Assembly: GCF_014779655.1 (NCBI RefSeq)
Contig: NZ_JACXYX010000009.1
Coordinates: forward strand, 124,001-188,000
DNA from: Nocardioides ganghwensis
Lineage (GTDB): Bacteria; Actinomycetota; Actinomycetes; Propionibacteriales; Nocardioidaceae
Reading direction: 5' to 3'
Length of the DNA stretch: 64,000 nucleotides
Shown: positions 25,094 to 31,991 of the stretch, piece after piece
Layout of the letters: every line of letters begins with the position of its first letter
How positions within the stretch are numbered: position 1 is the first letter of the stretch
Made by a program: the position numbers and the translations under genes
The notes under the pieces: generated by a model
What the model was told of the DNA's origin: nothing
The model's database searches: none
The model's input: the letters and a program-made list of their open reading frames with translations, nothing else

Positions 25094-25656
25094 TGACCCG
25101 CGAGACCAAGACGCTCGACGTCCAGTGGAGCGCCAAAGGGGGTGCCGCCAACGGCGGCACCCTCACCGGCTACGCCTCCACCTTCGGCAACGTCGACCGG
25201 CAAGGCGACGTCGTCGAGCGCGGAGCATTCGCCGACACCATCGCCGACCTGCGCGCCAACGGAGGCATACCGCTCCTGGCCGACCACAACGCGTCGACCA
25301 GCTCCGTGCTCGGCACCATCACCGACGCTCGCGAGGACGCGCACGGACTCGTCATCGAGGCAGCGTTCTCTTCGATCCCGTCCGCCCAAGCCGTGCGGAC
25401 ATTGCTGACCGAGGGACATCTGTCCCGACTGTCCATCGGCTACGAACCAGTCGACTACGTCTACGAGGCGCGCGACGGCCAGCAGGTGCGCGTGCTCAAG
25501 TCGGTGCGCCTCTGGGAAACGTCGGTCGTCGTCTTCCCAGCCAACCCACGTGCCTCCGTTTCAGCCATCAAGACAGAGCGGGAACACAGCCATGCGTGGC
25601 TCCGCGACTGGCTGGTCGTCTCCGAACGGCTGGATCAGCACCACTTGCCGGGGTAA
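25093..25656 (+). CDS. HK97-family prohead protease
   Basis: 187 residues. Matches the U35/HK97 prohead protease fold: LTGYASTFGNVDRQGDVVERGAFADTI, candidate catalytic His65 in LLADHN, LVIEAAFSSIPSAQAVRTLL, and candidate Ser114 in SRLSIGYEPV, then LWETSVVVFPANP. It trims the capsid delta domain during maturation. In HK97 and most phages the protease gene precedes the capsid gene; here the order is reversed. No further structural gene follows on this strand. Confidence 0.93.
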   Translation: MTRETKTLDVQWSAKGGAANGGTLTGYASTFGNVDRQGDVVERGAFADTIADLRANGGIPLLADHNASTSSVLGTITDAREDAHGLVIEAAFSSIPSAQAVRTLLTEGHLSRLSIGYEPVDYVYEARDGQQVRVLKSVRLWETSVVVFPANPRASVSAIKTEREHSHAWLRDWLVVSERLDQHHLPG

Positions 25657-25740
25657 GAGGCGCGCCTGGCCGGAGCGAGGCGCTTGGCCCCGGCAAGGCG
25701 CACAAAACGTGCATGGGTCGAGGCGACAGGCGGGGGCGGC

Positions 25741-26259
25741 TTAGCCCAGCTGGCCGCAGCCCTTGCCGGGGGGCGGAAGCTCGAGTCGCTCCCGGATGAT
25801 CTCGGGGTAGTCCTTGTAGTCGCCCGCGCGCCAAGCTGTCTTGATCCAGAACCCCCACGAGCCCGCATTAGCCGCCCTCGAGGCGCGCAGTAGGGCGTTG
25901 ACGTATCGACCTTGGAGGGTCGCCATGCGCTTGACCGGCGTACGAACGTCAGATGGCCAGGCCGCGGGCGGGTTCTTCAGGCGATTGAGGAAACGCTGCT
26001 CAGCGCGGGCGTATCGCGCGGTGAGACGCTTGATCTCGGGGAGACGATTGGCCACCTCGCGCCTACTGATCTGCTTTCGGCCGAGCCACACATGCCAATC
26101 GAAGTGGTTGTAGGCGCGCTTCGTCTCACACGTTCCGGCCAAGTAGTAGCGGCCGGCGCGCTCCTTGCTCATGGGTTCGGCGGCGTGTGCTGTCCCGACG
26201 CCCACAATGGCAGCTATAACCATCAGCGCAGACAGCAGCAAACGAACGACGACTCGCAT
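25741..26259 (-). CDS. Secreted hypothetical protein carried by the element
   Basis: 172 residues from ATG 26259, with ribosome site GGGGGAA 5 bases upstream. Clear Sec signal peptide (MRVVVRLLLSALMVIAAIVGVGTAHA|AEP). The mature part is helical and basic (ERAGRYYLAGTCETKRAYNHFDWHVWLGRKQISRREVANRL...WFWIKTAWRAGDYKDYPEIIRERL) with Cys near the start and near the end. Convergent with the capsid-protease pair. No family recognised. A secreted protein in a lysogenic element suggests a lysogenic-conversion or superinfection-exclusion role, which is a guess. Confidence 0.75.
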   Translation of the reverse strand: MRVVVRLLLSALMVIAAIVGVGTAHAAEPMSKERAGRYYLAGTCETKRAYNHFDWHVWLGRKQISRREVANRLPEIKRLTARYARAEQRFLNRLKNPPAAWPSDVRTPVKRMATLQGRYVNALLRASRAANAGSWGFWIKTAWRAGDYKDYPEIIRERLELPPPGKGCGQLG

Positions 26260-26460
26260 TGTTGGTTCCCCCAAGTAGTTGAGCGGCTCCTCAGGGTATG
26301 TCGCTTTCCTTTGGTGCGTCGTGCAAATGCTGGGACGTCCATCGATCTGGGGAGGGAGCGCACGCGGCCTCTGCGGTGTCGGTGCTCGCCCCTAGGGTTT
26401 GCAGGTAACCGCTGGAGACTCATACGGAGGCTGCGGCAACATCGAAGGAGACGTCTCATC

Positions 26461-26667
26461 ATGGCCGTTGTGGTTACAACGCAGTTCGGCGCGGCTGGCA
26501 CCCCGGACGCAAGAGACAAGTACGACGAGGGGCGAGTGGCTGTCATTCACGAAGACAAGCTCTATGTTCTGAATCGCCCTGTCGGTTTTGCCAGTTCCCA
26601 CGTGCAGGACGTCGTTGCGGTCTACGCCGACGGCCAGTGGAAGCGAGCTGTCATCGAGGACGCCTAG
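26461..26667 (+). CDS. Small hypothetical protein (68 aa)
   Basis: ATG 26461, preceded by GAAGGAG at good spacing. Product AVVVTTQFGAAGTPDARDKYDEGRVAVIHEDKLYVLNRP...VVAVYADGQWKRAVIEDA looks like a small beta-rich fold. Divergent from the secreted protein across a 201-base promoter region (26260-26460); its stop overlaps the convergent HTH gene by 4 bases. No family recognised. Confidence 0.6.
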   Translation: MAVVVTTQFGAAGTPDARDKYDEGRVAVIHEDKLYVLNRPVGFASSHVQDVVAVYADGQWKRAVIEDA

Positions 26668-27122
26668 CGCCTCGCTGGCCGTGCTTCCAGAGCAACCGGC
26701 TCGCCGCGTTTAACCCGATCCGCCCGTTGCACGAGCTCCAGATGATCACGTCGGAACCATCTCCGACCGTCGTGCAGCACGCTCGGCAAGCGTCCTCGGC
26801 GAGCGCGGATTGATACGGCTGCGGCACCCACGCCCATGACAGCGCCCGCCTCACGTGCAGACAGCCACTCATGCTCGACGTCGGGAGGCGCGGGCGCGCC
26901 TCGACGAGCTACACGAGCATCGGCGGCCGCCGACCTGGCCTCCCGTAGCGCGATGACCTCGGCTCGGTCGAGGATGGGCCGTTGCTCGCGCTTGGTCAGG
27001 TCCCCGCGCCGGATCATCTTCGGCACGGCAGACATGTGCACGCCCAGTATTTGAGCCGCCTCTCGCACGGTGATCCAGTCACGCACCGCAGCACTCTGGC
27101 GCCCATGCCGCGACGCCCGCAA
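26664..27122 (-). CDS. Tandem helix-turn-helix (excisionase-like) DNA-binding protein
   Basis: 152 residues holding two copies of an HTH_17/MerR-like excisionase motif. The first is WITVREAAQILGVHMSAVPKMIRRGDL (about 16-42); the second is WLSAREAGAVMGVGAAAVSIRARRGRLPSVLHDGRRWFRRDHLE (about 85-128). Single-motif relatives act as excisionases or directionality factors; two motifs in one chain could bridge two DNA sites. Candidate controller of excision or of the element's divergent promoters. Start ATG 27122. Confidence 0.7.
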   Translation of the reverse strand: MRASRHGRQSAAVRDWITVREAAQILGVHMSAVPKMIRRGDLTKREQRPILDRAEVIALREARSAAADARVARRGAPAPPDVEHEWLSAREAGAVMGVGAAAVSIRARRGRLPSVLHDGRRWFRRDHLELVQRADRVKRGEPVALEARPARR

Positions 27123-27170
27123 GCGACCCGCCGCCGGTGGGCGACTTTCGACGCGCCGCGTAGGTGTTTT

Positions 27171-27590
27171 CTAGCCGGGCGGCTTGAGGATCTCGACCCG
27201 CGAATCTTGCGCGACCCGGCCCCAGCCGCGCCTGAGCTCACCCTTGCTGACGCCAGTCGGTTCGATCAATTTCCCATGGGCCGGGTCGCACTTGTGCGGC
27301 TTGTCAGGGTCGGTGTCGGGGTCGGGCGCGGCATCGCGATCGTGGTCGCGCAAGCAGTCGACCCCCACCCGCACAAGGCCGAGGCGTTCCTGACCGTCCA
27401 GCACGTCCGCTGGCTGTAGTCCGTTGTCTACGAGCAAGGAATCGATGTAGCAGGACGCGTGCGCCTCATGCGGCCGCCGTTCGAAGGCCGCCGACGACGG
27501 ACGCATGCGTTCCTGGTTGCCGTCGGGTACGTAGTGAGTAGGAAGGAGGCGTCGGTAGATGCGATCCTCGGGCTCTAGCGCGTCAGTCAT
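27171..27590 (-). CDS. Cargo operon gene 3, hypothetical
   Basis: 139 residues. DRIYRRLLPTHYVPDGNQERMRPSSAAFERRPHEAHASCYIDSLL near the start and KPHKCDPAHGKLIEPTGVSKGELRRGW near the end recall a widespread uncharacterised group whose members read IYRR...SSQAF...VSVY...NPAHAxVxG. Cytosolic, no signal peptide. Its ATG at 27590 overlaps the end of the preceding gene by 8 bases, so it is the last gene of a tightly packed three-gene operon at the right end of the element. Function unknown. Confidence 0.6.
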   Translation of the reverse strand: MTDALEPEDRIYRRLLPTHYVPDGNQERMRPSSAAFERRPHEAHASCYIDSLLVDNGLQPADVLDGQERLGLVRVGVDCLRDHDRDAAPDPDTDPDKPHKCDPAHGKLIEPTGVSKGELRRGWGRVAQDSRVEILKPPG

Positions 27591-28041
27591 GCCGCGATAG
27601 AAGGCTCAGTTCCTTTCGGAGAGCCGAGAATCGTAGAGCTTCGCCCTCGGCGTCCCATTCCCGGTGGCTCGCCTCTTCGAAGCACCACGCGGCTCGAGAG
27701 CCGTCAGCGTCGACGTAGATCTCTAGGTCAATGCCATTCTGATGCCACTCGAGTTGGACGCCACCCCCGAACCGCGGCACGACGGTCGGCGGAGGAGTGT
27801 CGGTCGACATGATCTTTGAGAGCAGGTTGAGGGTCTGTAGCACTGCGTCAGGTGTTGCTTGCAGGTCATAGGCAGTCCGCGCAGGGCGCATCAGTCGCCT
27901 CAGCTTGCCCAGGACCGCTGGCAGCCACTCATCGATTGGGTCGTGAAGTGGTTGGTCCGGCGACCAATGAGAGACGCGCGCCGAGCGCGCCAGTTTCTCG
28001 TCGTCTCCGATGTGTCGTGGATGAGCGTGCATGACGGTCAT
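27583..28041 (-). CDS. Cargo operon gene 2, hypothetical
   Basis: 152 residues. The N-terminal half is polar and helical (HWSPDQPLHDPIDEWLPAVLGKLRRLM). A second part, PPPTVVPRFGGGVQLEWHQNGIDLEIYVDADGSRAAWCFEEA, has a beta-strand pattern (pTvVPtxxGGVqLEWhxxGxDLEIxv) that I recall from small proteins encoded beside TIGR04255 genes. Overlaps its upstream partner by 4 bases (ATGA) and its downstream partner by 8, implying coupled translation and a shared job. Confidence 0.6.
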   Translation of the reverse strand: MTVMHAHPRHIGDDEKLARSARVSHWSPDQPLHDPIDEWLPAVLGKLRRLMRPARTAYDLQATPDAVLQTLNLLSKIMSTDTPPPTVVPRFGGGVQLEWHQNGIDLEIYVDADGSRAAWCFEEASHREWDAEGEALRFSALRKELSLLSRHD

Positions 28042-28877
28042 TGGTACCTACCCCAGGTGGAGTGCAGTTCAGTCGACGTAACGCCTGTGAAGGCGCGGAC
28101 GATGTGGTCGTGGCCGTTGTCGAGGAAAGACAGCGCGGCGTCCAGTGGCTCGGTTGCTTCGTCGTAGCGCTTCACAAACGGGTCCCCCCTGTAGCTGAGA
28201 TTCAGCAACGCGTGAAAGTCATGCTCTTGTGGCGACACGCGACCCTGCACCGTAAGTAGAGCATATGGCCCGTCTTGACCGTCCGAGAACGGGAATCGGA
28301 GGAACAGTCCCGTCGTACCGGGAGCCGGTAGGCCGTCGATGCTCACTTTTTCCATGTCAACGCCAAACGCGCGCTGCATCGCATCCATGGACGATTGCGC
28401 ATCGACCGTGAAGTCGTTGTAGTACTTCACCGACGTGTCAACGATGTAAAGCTCTTCCTCAGTCCCTACCTGAGACCAGAAGACCTCAAAGAGACGCAGA
28501 AGGCGCTCGAACTCGCTACGCAGATCGCCGTAACTTGGGTACTCGCCGTCTGGGGTCCTGCGCCACCCACAAGTAAGCATGTCGGACTGCAGGTCGAGCC
28601 ATCGGGTATTCGCCTGGTCGCGGAATCGAATTCTCGGGGCGGGCGGTATGTCCCCAAGTTCCAGCCGGAAGGCGGAACGGCGCATGCTCCCGTTGAGAAG
28701 TTCGGGAGGTCTCTGCGGCAGTTCCATCCGCTTCGGATAGTCGTTCTCAAGCAACTCGAAAAGCGCAGGCAGCATCGTCACCGGTATGTGAACTGGCTGC
28801 AATACGAGTCCGAGTTGCACCTCTGACACCGGAGGGCTCTTGTAACGCGGGAGATTGTCCGGCCGCTCGTAGGTCAT
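28038..28877 (-). CDS. TIGR04255 family protein (cargo operon gene 1)
   Basis: 279 residues. The opening NLPRYKSPPVSEVQLGLVLQPV is the family hallmark (a PP-x-x-E-V strand after a short leader). Later parts (IRFRDQANTRWLDLQSDML, YPSYGDLRSEFERLLRLFEVF, DFHALLNLSYRG, FLDNGHDHIVRAFTGVTSTELHSTWGR) fit the rest of the family, including the conserved ending FxxxTxxxxxxxWGR. TIGR04255 proteins are sporadic, often in mobile or defence islands, and uncharacterised. Codon use is more AT-rich than in host genes. First gene of the operon next to attR, the usual cargo slot of satellites. Confidence 0.72.
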   Translation of the reverse strand: MTYERPDNLPRYKSPPVSEVQLGLVLQPVHIPVTMLPALFELLENDYPKRMELPQRPPELLNGSMRRSAFRLELGDIPPAPRIRFRDQANTRWLDLQSDMLTCGWRRTPDGEYPSYGDLRSEFERLLRLFEVFWSQVGTEEELYIVDTSVKYYNDFTVDAQSSMDAMQRAFGVDMEKVSIDGLPAPGTTGLFLRFPFSDGQDGPYALLTVQGRVSPQEHDFHALLNLSYRGDPFVKRYDEATEPLDAALSFLDNGHDHIVRAFTGVTSTELHSTWGRYQ

Positions 28878-28993
28878 CGAGCCCTCATGGCTTCATCGAG
28901 CATCCTCTGAAGAGCGTCACGCTTGTACACTAGCCAACTTCGTCAAGGGTGGGCGGTCGTCTCAGCGCCTAGCGTGTCGGGTGCTACTTCTTT

Positions 28994-29040
28994 TACGTCT
29001 GTACTGAACCGTCGTGAAGACCTCGGTGCTCTCCGCGCTG
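28994..29040. other. attR: right element/tadA junction
   Basis: TACGTC (28994-28999), AACC (29007-29010) and TCGT (29012-29015) form the left arm of attP; tadA resumes at AAGAC (29017-29021). Joined to the attL arm, the three blocks are inverted repeats at 18.5, 7.5 and 2.5 bases from a central AA, the geometry expected for a large serine integrase attP of about 48 bp. The gap 28878-28993 presumably also carries the cargo promoter (a TTGACG lies on the minus strand near 28950). Confidence 0.85.
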
Positions 29041-29589
29041 CTGTCGTTGGTCGACCCCGGTGAGCGGATCGTGGTGGTCGAGGACGCCAGCGAGCTGCGA
29101 CCCGAGCACGCGCACGTCGTCGCCCTCGAGGGTCGTCCGGCCAACATCGAGGGCGCCGGCGAGATCTCCTTGCAGACGCTGGTGCGGCAGGCCCTGCGGA
29201 TGCGGCCCGATCGCCTGGTCGTCGGCGAGGTGCGCGGCGCGGAGGTGGTCGACCTGCTCGCCGCCCTCAACACCGGCCACGGCGGCGGTTGCGGCACGCT
29301 CCACGCCAACTCGGCCGCCGACGTCCCCGCCCGGATCGAGGCGCTCGCCCTCGCCGCGGGTCTCCCGCGGGCGGCCGCGCACAGCCAGCTCGCCTCGGCG
29401 CTCGACGTGGTCATCCACCTCGGTCGCGGTCGCGACGGGCGCCGACGCGTCGTCGAGCTCGGCGTCCCCGAGCGGGACGACTCGGGCCTGGTCGTGCTGC
29501 GGACGGCGGCGACCTTCGAGCCGGACCGCGTCGTGCGTGGACCGGCGGCCGCGACCCTGGCCGCGCGCCTCGGGTCGGTGGCGTGGTGA
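29017..29589 (+). pseudogene. tadA: TadA/CpaF pilus ATPase, C-terminal part
   Basis: Resumes with the Walker A Lys-Thr (KTSVLSALLSLV), then IVVVEDASELRPEHAHVVALEGRP (Asp box), LRMRPDRLVVGEVRGAEVVDLL (Walker B) and GGGCGTLHANSAADVPARIEAL (His box), ending at TGA 29589. Joined to 19347-19973 it restores a 398-residue ATPase in frame. A GTG at 29014, inside the element, opens this frame but has no ribosome site and would give a product without a P-loop. Overlaps tadB through GTGA. Confidence 0.95.
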
Positions 29590-30266
29590 CGGCCTGGCTC
29601 GCGGCGGTGCTCGCCGCGCTGCTCGCAGGGGCAGCGGTCGCGACGCTCGTGCCCCCGGTCCGCTCTGGTTCCGCGCGCCGGTCTCCCGTCCCATCGCGGC
29701 GGCCGCCCTCCCCGTACGCCGCCCGCCGTCGCACCGCCGCCGACCAGGCCGCGGTGCTGGAGGTGTGCGACCTCCTGGCCGCCGACCTCGCCGCCGGGCG
29801 TCCGCCTGAGGCCGCGCTGTCCGCCGCGGCCGAACGGTGGCCCCCGCTCGGCCCAGTGGTCGACGCGCTCCGGCTGGGCGCCGACGTGCCTGAGGCCATG
29901 CGACGCGTGGCAGCCGAGAGGCGGGGTGCCGCGGACCTCCGGTGGGTCGCCGGCGCCTGGCAGGTCTCCCAGCACTCCGGGCACGGACTCGCTGCCGCGC
30001 TCGAGCGCACCGCCCGAGGCCTGCGGGGCCGACGACGCACGCGCCGTCTCGTCGACTCCGAGCTGGCGTCCGCCCGGGCGACCGCCCGGCTGGTCGCGTG
30101 CCTGCCGCTGGCCGTGCTGCTGATGGGGTCAGGGGCCGGGTCCGACCCGTGGTCCTTCCTGCTGGGCACTCCGGTCGGCTGGGCCTGTGCTGCCGTGGGG
30201 GTGAGCCTCGTCGGCGCCGGCCTCTGGTGGATCGAACGGATGGCCGATCGGGCGGCTGCGCCGTGA
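29586..30266 (+). CDS. tadB: Tad pilus inner-membrane protein TadB-like
   Basis: 226 residues from GTG 29586. N-terminal membrane segment (WLAAVLAALLAGAAVATLV), a basic cytoplasmic region, then the T2SSF/GspF-like helical domain (VLEVCDLLAADLAAGRPPEAALSAAAERWPPLGPVVDALRLGADVPEAMRR..., WQVSQHSGHGLAAALERTARGLR) and two C-terminal membrane segments. TadB and TadC form the platform on which TadA acts. Somewhat shorter than proteobacterial TadB, as usual in actinobacteria. GTGA overlaps on both sides. Confidence 0.85.
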   Translation: MTAWLAAVLAALLAGAAVATLVPPVRSGSARRSPVPSRRPPSPYAARRRTAADQAAVLEVCDLLAADLAAGRPPEAALSAAAERWPPLGPVVDALRLGADVPEAMRRVAAERRGAADLRWVAGAWQVSQHSGHGLAAALERTARGLRGRRRTRRLVDSELASARATARLVACLPLAVLLMGSGAGSDPWSFLLGTPVGWACAAVGVSLVGAGLWWIERMADRAAAP

Positions 30267-30946
30267 CCTGGGTCTGCGCGGTCCTCGCCTCGGCCGCGGT
30301 CGCCGCGATGCTGCCGCCGCTGCCCCGGTCCGTCCGCGTCGTCAGCCCGTCGGGTCCCGGACTTCGCCCGGTCGCGGTCGTCGGGGTCGCGATCGGCGGG
30401 TGGCTGCTCGTCGGCGGGTGGGCCGGTGTCGTCGTGGGCCTGGTCGCGGCCGTGGGTGCCCGGCAGGTGCTCGCAGGAGCAGAGAACGCACCCGACCGGC
30501 GCGAGCGCGCGGAGGTGGAGCGGACCCTGCCCCACCTCGTCGACCTGTTCGCCTCGACGCTGCGGGCGGGCGCCGAGCCGGTCGCTGGGCTGGCGCGGGT
30601 CTGCGCCGCACTGCCCGGGCCGGCGGCCGACCGGCTGGCGCCGGTCGTCGAGCGCGCCCGCTGGGGAGCCGGCGTCGACGCCTGGTCGGCGATCGACGAC
30701 GACGACGCCCTGGCGCCGCTCGCGCGTGCCCTCGTCCGCTCGCAGGCGTCCGGCGCCTCCGTCGTCCAGGCCGTGGAGCGCCTCGCCGACGAGCTCGAGC
30801 GGGAGTCGCTGGCCCGTGCCGAGGACGCGGCGCGGCGGGTCGGCGTGGCCGCCGCCATCCCCCTGGGCGCGTGCCTGCTGCCGGCCTTCATGCTGCTCGG
30901 CGTGGTGCCGACGGTCGCCTCGCTCTTCGGGGCGGTGGCGCGGTGA
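30263..30946 (+). CDS. tadC: Tad pilus inner-membrane protein TadC-like
   Basis: 227 residues from GTG 30263. Two N-terminal membrane segments (VCAVLASAAVAAMLPPL; AVVGVAIGGWLLVGGWAGVVVGLVAAVGA), then a T2SSF-like domain (ERTLPHLVDLFASTLRAGAEPVAGLARVCAALPGPAADRLAPV; VRSQASGASVVQAVERLADELERE) and a C-terminal hydrophobic pair. Partner of TadB in the pilus assembly platform. Confidence 0.85.
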   Translation: MTWVCAVLASAAVAAMLPPLPRSVRVVSPSGPGLRPVAVVGVAIGGWLLVGGWAGVVVGLVAAVGARQVLAGAENAPDRRERAEVERTLPHLVDLFASTLRAGAEPVAGLARVCAALPGPAADRLAPVVERARWGAGVDAWSAIDDDDALAPLARALVRSQASGASVVQAVERLADELERESLARAEDAARRVGVAAAIPLGACLLPAFMLLGVVPTVASLFGAVAR

Positions 30947-30958
30947 CGGGCCGCAGGA

Positions 30959-30994
30959 CGTCCACAGGCAGGCCTTTCCGGGCGTCCTCCACAG
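30959..30994 (+). promoter_or_regulatory. Two-part motif upstream of flp (copy B)
   Basis: CGTCCACAGGC-N15-TCCTCCACAG, identical in both conserved blocks and in spacing to copy A at 18249-18284. It ends 93 bases before the flp start. The N15 spacers of A and B are largely different, arguing against simple duplication of the whole region. Confidence 0.5.
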
Positions 30995-31087
30995 CCTCGG
31001 CGGCGTGGTCGTGCAGGAGCAGCCGGGTGCTCGCAGGCTGGGTCCCGGTCGGGACTCATCGGGAGCCCCGCGACGACAGGGGAATCG

Positions 31088-31267
31088 ATGAAGGTCCAGC
31101 GTCACCACAGGTCGGAGTCCGGCATCACCACCGCGGAGTACGCCGTGGGCACCGCAGCGGGGGCTGGCTTCGCCGGCCTCCTCTACACGCTGCTCACCGG
31201 GGCGTTCGGCGACCAGCTGCTGGAGCGGCTGTTCAAGCACGTCATGGGTCTGCTCGGCATCGGCTGA
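31088..31267 (+). CDS. flp: Flp/DUF4244-type pilin
   Basis: 59 residues from ATG 31088 with ribosome site AGGGGA. Structure of a Flp prepilin: short basic leader (KVQRHHRSESG), processing site G|ITTAEYAVG with Glu at +5, then one hydrophobic helix (TAAGAGFAGLLYTLLTGAF) and a short tail. A TadV-type prepilin peptidase would cut after Gly; none is in the window. Stop overlaps the next start (TGATG). Confidence 0.88.
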   Translation: MKVQRHHRSESGITTAEYAVGTAAGAGFAGLLYTLLTGAFGDQLLERLFKHVMGLLGIG

Positions 31268-31629
31268 TGGTCACGCGTGCCCGGCAGGAGCGGGGTGCGG
31301 CGACCGCCGAGCTCGCACTGGGCATCCCGCTGCTGGTCGCACTGACCGCCGGCCTCGTGTGGGTGCTGGCGGTCGGCGCGGCCCAGGTCCGGGTCGTCGA
31401 CGCCTCCCGGGAGGCGGCCCGGATCGTGGCCCGGGGCGACGACGTCGCCGCGGCGGAGGCGGTGGCCCTGCGGATCGCTCCCGAGTCGGCCGAGGTCAGC
31501 ATCCACGTCGGCGACGCGGAGGTCGTGGTGACCACCTCCGCGCGGGTCTCGGGCCCGGGCGGCCTGCTGGGGTCGCTGCCGGGCGTCACGGTCTCGTCCG
31601 AGTCGGTCGCTGTGGTGGAGGAGTCGTGA
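31267..31629 (+). CDS. tadE: TadE-like minor pilin
   Basis: 120 residues from ATG 31267. The leader RQERGAATAELALGIPLLVALTAGLVWVLAVGAAQVRVVDASREAARIVARG matches the TadE family: prepilin-like cleavage after Gly, Glu at +5, a single helix and the conserved DASREAAR. The rest is a small beta-rich domain. Likely a minor pilin or assembly factor. Confidence 0.87.
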   Translation: MVTRARQERGAATAELALGIPLLVALTAGLVWVLAVGAAQVRVVDASREAARIVARGDDVAAAEAVALRIAPESAEVSIHVGDAEVVVTTSARVSGPGGLLGSLPGVTVSSESVAVVEES

Positions 31630-31973
31630 GCCGGCGCGACGACGTGGGTGGGGCGACCGTCGTGGTGGTGGCGATGGCCGGGGTGCTGATGTTCGTGATG
31701 GTCGGCCTCGGCGCGGCCGGCGGGCTGGTCGTGGCCCAGCGTCGCGCCCAGGCGGCCGCCGACCTCTCGGCGCTCGCCGGTGCGGCAGCCACGGGCGACT
31801 CCTGCGTGGAGGCGGGTCGCGTCGCCGCGGCCAACGACGCCGCCCTCGACCGGTGCCGGCTCGACGGTGAGGAGGTCAGTGTCGCGGTGTCGGTGCCCGG
31901 TCCCGAGCTCCCGTGGGCGTCGAGGTGGTCGCAGGTCCGGGTGACGGCCGAGGCGCGTGCCGGGCCCGGGTGA
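31626..31973 (+). CDS. TadG-like / helicase-secretion-neighbour protein
   Basis: 115 residues from GTG 31626 (GTGA overlap). SRRDDVGGATVVVVAMAGVLMFVMVGLGAAGGLVVAQRRAQAAADLSALAGA is the Tad-associated pattern (membrane helix followed by RRAQAAADLAALAGA) called the Rv3654c-like family in actinobacteria. Two cysteines (DSCVEAG, DRCRLDG) may form a disulfide outside the membrane. Last gene of the Tad operon. Confidence 0.83.
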   Translation: MSRRDDVGGATVVVVAMAGVLMFVMVGLGAAGGLVVAQRRAQAAADLSALAGAAATGDSCVEAGRVAAANDAALDRCRLDGEEVSVAVSVPGPELPWASRWSQVRVTAEARAGPG

Positions 31974-31991
31974 GCGTCGGGCCGGGGTGGG

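Larger units (their letters stand above)
19973..29018. mobile_element. 9,046-bp integrated phiRv1-like/phage-satellite-like element
   Basis: Bounded by a 5-bp direct repeat AAGAC (19971-19975 and 29017-29021), which matches one break point in tadA. Gene order: serine integrase, small protein, replication-initiator-like protein, iteron-overlapping Cys-rich protein, three small unknowns, HK97 capsid, prohead protease, secreted protein (minus), 68-aa protein, tandem-HTH protein (minus), then a three-gene cargo operon (minus). No portal, terminase, tail or lysis gene is seen, so it cannot form virions alone. Size and content resemble M. tuberculosis phiRv1 (9.2 kb, serine integrase, capsid, protease). 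The right end is visibly more AT-rich than the host. Confidence 0.93.

Noticed and set aside
29014-29589. Internal GTG start giving an independent C-terminal TadA protein
   Set aside because: No ribosome site and the product would lack the P-loop; treated as half of a split gene.
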